From: CAZYTO01 sp964650405
GTDB taxonomy: Bacteria; Acidobacteriota; Thermoanaerobaculia; Gp7-AA8
NCBI GenBank assembly: GCA_964650405.1
Contig: CAZYTO010000164.1
Location: 1-12,805 of the forward strand
DNA length: 12,805 bases
Reading direction: 5' to 3'
Position numbers and translations under genes: made by a program. A model generated the notes under the pieces. That model was not told the origin of the DNA and did no database searches. It worked only from the letters and a program-made list of their open reading frames with translations. Every line of letters begins with the position of its first letter. The first letter of the stretch is position 1. Below, piece by piece: positions 6,241 to 12,492 of this stretch.

Positions 6241-6909
6241 TCAATTGACGCGTCCCGTCCTCCCGATGATGACGCCCAGAATCTCGAAGGCCAGCGCTTC
6301 CAGTTCGATCGGACGATAACGCGGATGCGCGCTGATCAGGTAATGCCGGTTGTTGTCAGAGATGAGACGTTTCACGAACACATCGTGTCCGATCCGGCAT
6401 GCGACCAGTTTGCCGATCGGAAGTGCGTCCGCTGGCTCGTGATCGACGACGTACAACGTATCGTCCGGCAGGATTCCGGCGTCGATCATCGAGTTTCCGA
6501 TGGCACGCAGCACGAGCTTGGCATCCATGCCGAACGGCGTCTTGAATCGGTTGCGTCGGTCGGCGACACGCCGCTCGCGTACCGGCGCCGACGCTGCCGA
6601 AAGAAAGTCGGTGTTCGGCTCGGCGAGCGCGTCGACCGTTCGGAGCTCTTGCTCGATCCAGACCTGGAATCGCTGCAGCGCATCTTCATCTTCGGGTGAC
6701 ATCTCCAGAGTCGCGCCCACGAGAACGCCGACCGACGTGCCGGTCTCGCGCGCGATACCGACCAATACCTGCAGCTTGGGGTTATCCTCTTTGCCTCGGC
6801 GCAACCGGCTGATCGTCGTAGGGCTTACGCCGATCGCGTCCGCAATCTCTTGCCCGCTCTTCCCGCTGGCACGTATCGCCGCGTCGACGCGTTCGCCGAG
6901 TGTCGGCAT
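6241..6909 (-). CDS. XRE-family repressor with S24 (LexA/CI-like) peptidase domain
   Basis: A 222-residue phage-type repressor. Residues 4-62 form an XRE helix-turn-helix (SGQEIADAIGVSPTTISRLR). Residues 130-218 are an S24 domain with the nucleophile in GNSM (Ser140) and the general base in VKRL (Lys180), 40 residues apart, as in LexA/CI. Such proteins repress their own and a divergent promoter, and many inactivate themselves after DNA damage. No Ala-Gly or Cys-Gly bond is visible 30-40 residues before Ser140, where self-cleavage should occur, so control may be by another route. It is convergent with radC and divergent from the ATPase gene, with a palindrome between them. The start at 6909 has only a weak ribosome site. 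It most likely controls the ATPase/HNH operon; that is inference from position. Confidence 0.9.
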   Translation of the reverse strand: MPTLGERVDAAIRASGKSGQEIADAIGVSPTTISRLRRGKEDNPKLQVLVGIARETGTSVGVLVGATLEMSPEDEDALQRFQVWIEQELRTVDALAEPNTDFLSAASAPVRERRVADRRNRFKTPFGMDAKLVLRAIGNSMIDAGILPDDTLYVVDHEPADALPIGKLVACRIGHDVFVKRLISDNNRHYLISAHPRYRPIELEALAFEILGVIIGRTGRVN

Positions 6910-6922
6910 CCGCGGGTATCAT

Positions 6923-6938
6923 GACTCGTAAAAGAGTC
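6923..6938. promoter_or_regulatory. Candidate operator: GACTC-N6-GAGTC inverted repeat
   Basis: GACTCGTAAAAGAGTC is a perfect 5-bp inverted repeat with a 6-base spacer, 14 bases upstream of the repressor start. It abuts TATAAG (6938-6943, minus strand), a plausible -10 box of the repressor gene. Size and place suit an XRE dimer site for autoregulation. No second copy is seen in 6910-7049. Confidence 0.5.
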
Positions 6939-6951
6939 TTATAGGCTCCTC

Positions 6952-6983
6952 TTGACGAGAAGATGGATTCTTGCATTTACACT
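6952..6983 (+). promoter_or_regulatory. Possible promoter of the ATPase/HNH operon
   Basis: TTGACG (6952-6957) and TACACT (6978-6983) resemble -35 and -10 boxes, but the 20-base spacer is longer than ideal. The start site would leave a leader of about 60 bases before the ATG at 7050. The palindrome at 6923-6938 lies just upstream of the -35. Confidence 0.3.
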
Positions 6984-7049
6984 AGTGGCCAACTTGGATG
7001 TGGAATCAACACTGATGTTGAGAGCTGACGCGCCGGAACGGACGAACGA

Positions 7050-8312
7050 ATGCTGAGATCACTGCAACTCCGTTCGGTGGGCCCTTCGCCGCAGATGGAG
7101 ATCGACTTCGCGGAGCAGATCAACGTCATTACGGGAGATAACGGCCTCGGCAAGAGCTTCCTGCTCGACGTGGCGTGGTGGGCGCTGACCCGCACGTGGG
7201 CGGGAACACCGGCTCTTCCCACCGACCCGACGGACGCGAGGATCAGCTATGTCGTCAAGGGGAGGAAAGGCGATGCGGAACCGGTGACGTCTCGCTACCG
7301 CCCCGAGGAGCAGGAATGGCCCGGCGAGCCGAAGCGACCGGCCATGCCCGGCGTCGTCGTCTACATGCGCGTCGACGGTGGATTCTCCGTATGGGACCCG
7401 GCGCGCAACTACTGGCGGAAAGGGCGAACGGAGCGCCCCGCGGCATATCACTTCGACCAACGTGAAGTCTGGGATGGACTTCGCATCGACGGTGTAAGCG
7501 TCTCGGAAGGGCTGGAACGCGACTGGGTGAGCTGGCAGAAGGGACGCGAGCCGCAGTTCGCGCTGCTCGAGCGCGTCATTGACAAGTTGTCCCCCCCCGA
7601 TCTGCCACTAACCATCGGGCTGCCGAAACGCGTCTTCCTCGGCGAAGGCTTCGACCGGCCGACGCTGGTCATTGGCGAAAACGTCGTACCGATTACGATC
7701 GCCTCGGCCGGTATCCGACGAATTCTGGCCTTGGCATACCTGCTCGTCTGGGCGTGGCACGAGCATCGCGTCGCGGCCGAGTTGCTTGGCAACGAGCCCG
7801 ACACGCGACTGGCTCTGCTCATCGACGAGCCAGAGACGCATCTCCATCCCGCCTGGCAACGGCGCGTGATTCCGGCCGTGGTCGAGGCGGTCCGAGCTCT
7901 TCATGACGAGGACGACTCGGAGACGCAAGTGCTCATCGCCACGCACGCGCCGCTGGTCCTCGCCTCGCTCGAGCCGTTCTTCGACCCCCAGCGCGATGCG
8001 TTGTTCCACCTTCACCTCGAGGGAGGACACGCGGAGATCGAGCCTGAGCGGTGGGCGAAACAGGGCGACGCGACGCAATGGCTGGTCTCAGAAGTCTTCA
8101 ATCTCCGGCAGGCTCGGTCGGCCGAAGCGGAGCAGGCGATCGAGGCCGCGGAAGCGTTCATGCGCGAAGACATGTCCGCGCTTCCCGAAGGATTGAGCAC
8201 GCGCGACCGGATCGACGCGCGGCTGCAAGCTCTTCTCCCACCGCACGATCCCTTCTGGGCTCGATGGTTGACGCGGACCGAGCCAGCGCTCCGTGTCTCG
8301 GCGGGGGCGTAG
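7050..8312 (+). CDS. AAA/ABC-type ATPase, PtuA-like (candidate Septu defence ATPase)
   Basis: A 420-residue SMC/RecF/OLD-type ATPase. Walker A is GDNGLGKS (29-36), after a typical first strand. An ABC-signature-like segment ASAGIRRILALAYLL lies at 218-232, Walker B is LALLIDEPETHLHP (254-267), and the H-loop is in VLIATHAP (His299). The region between (about 55-210) is not recognised and is short of an obvious coiled coil. Residues 353-395 are helical and charged. No TOPRIM or nuclease domain follows, so catalysis on nucleic acid would have to come from a partner, and the next gene (3 bases downstream) encodes an HNH-like protein. That arrangement is typical of Septu PtuA/PtuB. The ribosome site is weak (GGAACGGACG upstream). 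Identity as ATPase is firm; assignment to a defence system is inference. Confidence 0.88.
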   Translation: MLRSLQLRSVGPSPQMEIDFAEQINVITGDNGLGKSFLLDVAWWALTRTWAGTPALPTDPTDARISYVVKGRKGDAEPVTSRYRPEEQEWPGEPKRPAMPGVVVYMRVDGGFSVWDPARNYWRKGRTERPAAYHFDQREVWDGLRIDGVSVSEGLERDWVSWQKGREPQFALLERVIDKLSPPDLPLTIGLPKRVFLGEGFDRPTLVIGENVVPITIASAGIRRILALAYLLVWAWHEHRVAAELLGNEPDTRLALLIDEPETHLHPAWQRRVIPAVVEAVRALHDEDDSETQVLIATHAPLVLASLEPFFDPQRDALFHLHLEGGHAEIEPERWAKQGDATQWLVSEVFNLRQARSAEAEQAIEAAEAFMREDMSALPEGLSTRDRIDARLQALLPPHDPFWARWLTRTEPALRVSAGA

Positions 8313-8315
8313 TCG

Positions 8316-8894
8316 GTGATCAAAGTCGGCCGGGTAGCGGAGCCCGCGGCGTTCGACGGCAGAACGCGGCGGCCGGGACGGGCATGGCTCGCCGCCCATC
8401 CCGAGGCGAGGCGGCCACGGGACTTCTGGACCCCGTTCAAGGATGACTTGCGCAGCGGCTTCGCGTCGCTTTGCGGTTACGCAGCGATGCTCGATCCCAC
8501 CGGCGGCACGATCGACCACTATCTCAGCTATCGCCATCATCCTGAGCTGGCGTATGAGTGGTCGAATTACCGGTTCGCGTCGAGCACCATGAATTCGATC
8601 AAACGGACGGCCGATGACGAGGTCCTCGACCCGTACGACATCGGGGATGGATGGTTCGAGATCATTCTCCCGTCTCTGCAGATGCGAACCACGCCGCATG
8701 TGCCGCCCGAGTTCAGGGCGCGCGCGGAAGCGACACTCGTTCGCCTCAAACTGCGCAACGACGAGCGTCTGATCCGATGGCGACAGAGCTGGTATGAGAT
8801 GTACCGAAGAGGCGAACTCTCGCTCGATGGTCTTCAACGCGTGGCACCCTTGATTGCCGCTGCCGTGGCAAAGGCTATGGGCCAAGAGCGCTGA
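8316..8894 (+). CDS. HNH-like protein, PtuB-like, lacking the zinc cysteines
   Basis: A 192-residue protein from a GTG at 8316, three bases after the ATPase stop, so probably translationally coupled. The centre has the HNH/PtuB layout: FASLCGYAAM (49-58), IDH (66-68, where the catalytic Asp-His of HNH enzymes sits), HPELAYEWSNYRFASS (75-90), TMNSIK (91-96) and VLDPYDIGDGWFEI (103-116). In the usual version the flanking segments are CxxC and CxxCN; here they read CGYA and SSTMN, leaving one Cys (53). It is therefore a zinc-less variant of the fold, or possibly inactive. The C-terminal half (130-190) is a charged helix region. With the ATPase it is a candidate nuclease effector. The HNH call is by motif pattern and not by database search. 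Confidence 0.78.
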   Translation: MIKVGRVAEPAAFDGRTRRPGRAWLAAHPEARRPRDFWTPFKDDLRSGFASLCGYAAMLDPTGGTIDHYLSYRHHPELAYEWSNYRFASSTMNSIKRTADDEVLDPYDIGDGWFEIILPSLQMRTTPHVPPEFRARAEATLVRLKLRNDERLIRWRQSWYEMYRRGELSLDGLQRVAPLIAAAVAKAMGQER

Positions 8895-8942
8895 GAGCTG
8901 TTCGCGCGCGTTCGGCAGCTCTGGCTACGGGGGTTCGCCATC

Positions 8943-8952
8943 NNNNNNNNNN
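8943..8952. other. Assembly gap (10 N) with duplicated flanks
   Basis: Bases about 8829-8942 before the gap and 8953-9066 after it are diverged copies of the same stretch (for example CCGCTGCCGTG at 8857-8867 and 8982-8992). The gap is therefore an unmerged contig overlap. Confidence 0.8.
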
Positions 8953-8953
8953 G

Positions 8954-9019
8954 GGTTTTAAAGGCTGGGCACCTTGGTTTTCCGCTGCCGTGCGAAAGGC
9001 AATGGGCGAAGACGCCTGA
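8954..9019 (+). pseudogene. Second, diverged copy of the 3' end of the HNH-like gene
   Basis: Twenty-one codons plus TGA read GFKGWAPWFSAAVRKAMGED and a final Ala. This aligns without gaps to the last 21 residues of the HNH-like protein (GLQRVAPLIAAAVAKAMGQE and a final Arg). About half the residues match, and most changes alter the amino acid. It is either the error-rich or strain-variant end of the right-hand contig, or a real remnant of a second copy. I favour the contig-end explanation, because the first gap shows the same pattern. Confidence 0.5.
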
Positions 9020-9166
9020 GACGGGTTTCAGCGCGTTCGCCAGCTCGCGCACGCCGGGTGTCCACAGCAACCGCTGAAAGATGCTTCGAGACCGTAGCGG
9101 ATGCTCCGGGACCGCCGAATGCGACCCGCGAACGCTGGTACGCTACCGTCCGGGAGCGGTTAGCAT
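9020..9166. other. Non-coding right end of the island
   Basis: I find no gene between the HNH-like stop and attR, which with the gap and its duplicated flank makes about 270 bases. The stretch contains a third GGGTGTCCAC copy (9056-9065) and a TACGCT at 9139-9144 that could act as a -10 box for the gene at 9263. Nothing else is supported. Confidence 0.5.
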
Positions 9167-9213
9167 GCTTCGCAAGCTCTTGGTCGCGGGTTGGAATCCC
9201 GTCGCCCGCTCCA
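9167..9213 (+). repeat. attR-like direct repeat: 3' fragment of tRNA-Gly
   Basis: 47 bases from the anticodon loop side to CCA match 4946-4992 with two substitutions. No 5' half exists: the bases upstream cannot pair with the acceptor or anticodon strands, so it is not a tRNA gene. It marks the right end of the island, and the DNA after it (9214 onward) is probably the original chromosomal flank of tRNA-Gly. Confidence 0.85.
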
Positions 9214-9262
9214 GAGATCCCTCGGGGAACCGGAGGCGAAGCGGAGGTGAAATCTGGCGCGC

Positions 9263-10648
9263 ATGGTCATGCTGCTGTTATCCGCGAGCATCGCATTCCC
9301 TGTGCGCGCGCAGAGCACCGGGCCCCTGGTGTCGCTCGACGACGGCAGCATCGTGGTTGCCGCCGGTTCATCGGTAACACACCGATACAGCGCCGGGGAA
9401 AAGGTGCTGCCCCTCTTCGTCGGACTTGGTTACGGCTATGGAGGCGACACCTTCGACAGCGCCGCCCTGGGCCTGGCGAGCATCACAGCGGACGGGAAGC
9501 CGAACGCGCATTTCGGCCGCAACGGCCGCGTAATCACGCCGCTGCGCCCGGCGAACAACCACGACGCCGCGGTGGCGACGGCGCTGCTCCGCGATGCGCG
9601 GGGACGCTTGATCATCGTCGGCTGGCGGACGCAGAGCATCTGGCCCGACGCGGGAATCACTCTCATCTCGGCGGCCCGCTACGACGCATCGGGCACGCTC
9701 GATCCGACCTTCGGCGACCGAGGATTGATCAATGTTCGCCTCGACCGCGACGCCATCACGGAACCCACGACGGCGGCCCTCGACGGGCAGGGGCGGCTGG
9801 TCGTCGCCGGCCTCAACGGCGGCAAGAAACTGCGCACGAAGTTGGGATCGTTCGACGACTGGGCGAATCACCTGTTCGTGGCCCGCTTCACCGCGGAGGG
9901 AACGTTGGACGCGTCGTTCGGCCATGCGGGCTTCGCGACCGCCGATGTCGCCCCCGCGCCTCCGAAGGAGACCGTGAACCCGAACTGCAAACAGACATAT
10001 GAGACCTGCGTCTGGCTGCACAAAAAGGTGCTCGAGGGACACGAGCGGGAGTTTCTCGTCTATGGCCACGATCCCGCCGGGCTGGCGATCGATTCGCGGA
10101 GCCGCCTGGTTGCCGGGGCGAGCGCCAGCGACGGGACGTTCCTCCTGGCCCGCTTCCTGCCCGACGGAAACCTCGACACGACCTTCGGCCGGGGAGGCAC
10201 GGTCCGGACGCCGATGAGCGCCGGCTCGTCGATCGCGCAAATCGTCTGTGACCGCGCCGGCCGCCTCCTCGTGGTAGGTTCGGCAGGCGATCGCATCGCG
10301 CTGCTGCGCTACACGGCCGATGGGATTCTCGACACCACGTTCGGCACGGCGGGGATTCGCGAGACTCCGTTCGCCAGGGAGTTGACGGCGTCCGCCGCGC
10401 TGCTCACTCCGGACGGTCATCTCTTCGTCGCGGCATACGGACAGCAGAGGCTTGCGATTGGACTCTTCGAGCCGGACGGCACACCCGTAAAGGACTTCGG
10501 TCAGAGCGGCATCCTGTCCGCTGCGGTCACGAACCTGACCGGACCCGCGGGCTTGATGCTGAATGTCGCCGGCGAGCCAACCGTCGCTGCCTGGAGTGAG
10601 GACGGCGTGGCAATGCTTCGCGCCAATCGCTCGAACGCGCCGAAGTGA
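9263..10648 (+). CDS. Secreted Delta-60 repeat protein (beta-propeller-like)
   Basis: A 461-residue exported protein made of Delta-60 repeats, a family of about 55-60-residue units with a conserved G-LD-TFG core. Six units are visible with FG at residues 84, 150, 219, 308, 360 and 412 (for example ASGTLDPTFGDRG and ADGILDTTFGTAG); the first and last are degenerate. Such proteins probably form a beta-propeller; function is unknown. Residues 1-16 are a signal peptide ending at VRA. An insert at about 228-268 contains two cysteines (242, 249) that could form a disulfide. The ATG at 9263 lacks a basic n-region and is 14 bases from GGAGGT (9243-9248); a CTG at 9254 is better spaced and adds an Arg, so the true start may be 9254. 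It begins 50 bases after attR. Confidence 0.87.
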   Translation: MVMLLLSASIAFPVRAQSTGPLVSLDDGSIVVAAGSSVTHRYSAGEKVLPLFVGLGYGYGGDTFDSAALGLASITADGKPNAHFGRNGRVITPLRPANNHDAAVATALLRDARGRLIIVGWRTQSIWPDAGITLISAARYDASGTLDPTFGDRGLINVRLDRDAITEPTTAALDGQGRLVVAGLNGGKKLRTKLGSFDDWANHLFVARFTAEGTLDASFGHAGFATADVAPAPPKETVNPNCKQTYETCVWLHKKVLEGHEREFLVYGHDPAGLAIDSRSRLVAGASASDGTFLLARFLPDGNLDTTFGRGGTVRTPMSAGSSIAQIVCDRAGRLLVVGSAGDRIALLRYTADGILDTTFGTAGIRETPFARELTASAALLTPDGHLFVAAYGQQRLAIGLFEPDGTPVKDFGQSGILSAAVTNLTGPAGLMLNVAGEPTVAAWSEDGVAMLRANRSNAPK

Positions 10649-10670
10649 GCGTCCTCGTGCCGGAGGGCGT

Positions 10671-10680
10671 GAAACGTTTC
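10671..10680. promoter_or_regulatory. Palindrome GAAACGTTTC before the NADH dehydrogenase gene
   Basis: A perfect 10-bp palindrome in the 57-base space between the Delta-60 gene and ndh, followed by a short inverted repeat ATGCC-CC-GGCAT (10683-10694). It may be a regulator site. No clear promoter or Shine-Dalgarno is seen before the ATG at 10706. Confidence 0.25.
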
Positions 10681-10705
10681 GCATGCCCCGGCATCTGATC
10701 CGCTC

Positions 10706-12313
10706 ATGAAGAGGCGAATCGTCATCATCGGCGGCGGTTTCGCGGGCATCTATGCGGCGCGCGAGCTGGAACGGCTGTCGCACCAGGGCGATGACCTCGA
10801 CATCACGCTGGTCAGCCCGGAGAACTACTTCGTCTTTCAGCCGATGCTGCCGGAGGTCATCTCGGGCACGATCGGCCTCGTCGACGTGGTCAGCCCGCTG
10901 CGCCGGCTTCTCTCGCGCACCAACATTCACGTCCGGGAAGTCGAGGCGGTCGACGTGGAGCGGCGCGTGGTCATCACCAGCCCGGGCTTCCGCCCGCACG
11001 CGCACGAGATCCCATACGATCACCTCGTGGTCGCGCTCGGCGCCGTGACCGACTTCCGCGGCATGCGCGGCCTTCCCGAGCACGCCTTCCCGTTCAAGAA
11101 CCTCGGCGATGCGCTGCGGCTACGCAATCACGTCATCCGCTCGCTCGAGGAGGCGGCGGTGGAGGAAGACGATGCCGAGCTGCGGCGGCAGCTCCTGACC
11201 TTCGTCGTCGCCGGCGGCGGATTCTCCGGCGTCGAGGTGGTGGCGGAGCTGAACGACTTCGTCCGCGCCGTGGCGCGCAATTACCGCTCCGTCGATCCGG
11301 CCGAGATCCGGGTCATGCTGCTTCACTCGCAGGATCGGATCCTGCCGGAGATGGCGGAGCCGCTGGCGCGATTCGCGGAGCGCATTCTGGCGAAACGCGG
11401 CGTCGAAGTACGACTGAATACGCGGCTGGCCGCCGCCACCGGTATGGAGGCGCTCCTCGGCGACGGCAGCCGCATCCCCACCCGCACGCTCGTTTCGACC
11501 GTGCCGGCATTCGCGCATCCGCTGCTCGAGTCGCTGCCGTTGCCGAAAGCGAAGAACGGACGGCTGCAAGTGGGGCGGGACCTGCGCGTGGACGGCAGCG
11601 ACGCCGTATGGAGCCTCGGAGACTGTGCGATGGTGCCGACGGCCGACGGCAGCTTCGCGCCGCCCACGGCGCAGCATGCCATCCGTGAAGCGGCGGTCGT
11701 GGCCCACAACATCGTGGCCTCGATTCGGGGCGGCAGGCCGCGCACGTTCGACTTCCGCGGGCTCGGCAAGATGGGATCACTCGGCCATCGCAGCGCCGTC
11801 GCCGAGATCTTCGGCATCCGGATCTCCGGCTTCCTGGCGTGGTGGATCTGGCGAACGATTTACCTGATGAAGATGCCCGGCTGGGGGCGGCGGCTGAAAG
11901 TGGCGGTGTCGTGGACGCTCGACCTCTTCCTGCCGCCGGAGCTCGTGCAGCTCCGGATCGGCAGCTCGCGCGGCATCGGTCGCGAGCATTTCGAGCCTGG
12001 ACAGGAAGTCTTTCGCGAGGGCGATCTCGGTGACCGGGTCTACATCATCGTGCGTGGCGAAGCGGAGGTGGTGAAGAGCTCCGGAACGGTGGCGCGGCTA
12101 CGCGCCGGCGAGTGTTTCGGGGAGATGGCGCTGCTGAACGAGACCCGGCGCAACGCCACGGTGCGTTGCGCGGCGGCCATGGATGCGCTGTCGCTGCCGA
12201 AGAGCGAGTTCACGCTGCTGGCGGCGAACCTCCCCGAGCTGCGCAGCAGTTTCCAGCGACTGGCCGACGCGCGCGCGCAAAACGGATTCGCGGCGGCGGC
12301 ATCGAACGATTGA
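10706..12313 (+). CDS. Type II NADH dehydrogenase fused to a C-terminal cyclic-nucleotide-binding domain
   Basis: 535 residues. The first 420 or so form a non-proton-pumping NADH:quinone oxidoreductase of the NDH-2 type on the inner face of the membrane. FAD site IIGGGFAGIYAA lies at 7-18, an NFVFQPMLPEV-like motif at 40-51 (here NYFVFQPMLPEV), the NADH site VVAGGGFSGVE at 167-177, the second FAD segment VWSLGDCA at 301-308, and the quinone-site-like TAQHAIREA at 321-329. An aromatic amphipathic segment FLAWWIWRTIYLMKMPGW (376-393) fits membrane anchoring. Residues 427-520 are an added cNMP-binding beta-barrel with PGQEVFREGDLGDRVYIIVR and the phosphate-binding cassette FGEMALL...RRNATV (471-486), including the conserved Glu and Arg. 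The fusion suggests allosteric control of respiration by cAMP, cGMP or another ligand; that is inference. It follows the Delta-60 gene by 57 bases. Confidence 0.92.
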   Translation: MKRRIVIIGGGFAGIYAARELERLSHQGDDLDITLVSPENYFVFQPMLPEVISGTIGLVDVVSPLRRLLSRTNIHVREVEAVDVERRVVITSPGFRPHAHEIPYDHLVVALGAVTDFRGMRGLPEHAFPFKNLGDALRLRNHVIRSLEEAAVEEDDAELRRQLLTFVVAGGGFSGVEVVAELNDFVRAVARNYRSVDPAEIRVMLLHSQDRILPEMAEPLARFAERILAKRGVEVRLNTRLAAATGMEALLGDGSRIPTRTLVSTVPAFAHPLLESLPLPKAKNGRLQVGRDLRVDGSDAVWSLGDCAMVPTADGSFAPPTAQHAIREAAVVAHNIVASIRGGRPRTFDFRGLGKMGSLGHRSAVAEIFGIRISGFLAWWIWRTIYLMKMPGWGRRLKVAVSWTLDLFLPPELVQLRIGSSRGIGREHFEPGQEVFREGDLGDRVYIIVRGEAEVVKSSGTVARLRAGECFGEMALLNETRRNATVRCAAAMDALSLPKSEFTLLAANLPELRSSFQRLADARAQNGFAAAASND

Positions 12314-12360
12314 ACCCGATGAACGCGAATTCGTGACCGAGCGCGCCGGTCAGCTCGCGA

Positions 12361-12492
12361 ACGAGCGACGATCTTGCCAGAATGAAGCAGCGTCTTCGCG
12401 ACGCAGGCGCAGGCTTCATCGCGGAAAACATCGTTCTCGATCCGGACGGGCATGCGGTCTGGCTGCTTCAGCGATCTACTTCGCGATCGTGA
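12361..12492 (+). pseudogene. Possible remnant of a VOC/glyoxalase-fold gene (C-terminal end only)
   Basis: The frame from 12361 to the TGA at 12490-12492 reads DDLARMKQRLRDAGAGFIAE, then LDPDGHAVWLLQR. A 'LRDAG-F' helix followed by 'DPDGHAV-L' is the typical C-terminal end of glyoxalase/bleomycin-resistance (VOC) domains, but the usual 10-15 residues between them are shortened and nothing of the upper domain is present. An ATG at 12382 would give only 36 residues, with no ribosome site. It overlaps the end of the minus-strand gene by 17 bases. Recognition is by motif only. Confidence 0.3.

Larger units (their letters stand above)
4946..9213. mobile_element. Small tRNA-Gly genomic island carrying radC, an S24 repressor and an ATPase + HNH-like pair
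   Basis: The boundaries are a 47-base direct repeat: the 3' end of intact tRNA-Gly (4946-4992) and a copy at 9167-9213. Sequence after CCA differs on the two sides, as expected for attL and attR. The cargo differs from the flanks: a phage-type XRE-S24 repressor, a radC gene of the kind often found on mobile elements, and a two-gene operon resembling Septu defence. Spacer DNA at 4993-5177 and 8895-9166 looks less GC-rich and non-coding. No integrase or excisionase ORF is present, so the element is decayed, mobilised in trans, or missing sequence at the two N gaps. After removing the overlaps at those gaps the real insert is about 3.9 kb. Island status is inferred from the repeat and the cargo together. 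Confidence 0.72.

Noticed and set aside
6241..6909. Host LexA
   Set aside because: The N-terminal domain is XRE-type and not the LexA winged helix, the cleavage bond is not visible, and the gene sits on an island next to its own divergent target.
7050..8312. OLD-family nuclease (Gabija GajA-like)
   Set aside because: The ATPase lacks a C-terminal TOPRIM domain and no UvrD-like helicase gene follows.
9120..9213. A second functional tRNA with anticodon CGC
   Set aside because: No 5' acceptor or anticodon strand can pair with the 3' half; only the 47-base fragment is present.
9368..11083. 571-aa minus-strand open frame
   Set aside because: Spans two well-supported plus-strand genes and reads as Arg/Ala-rich antisense.
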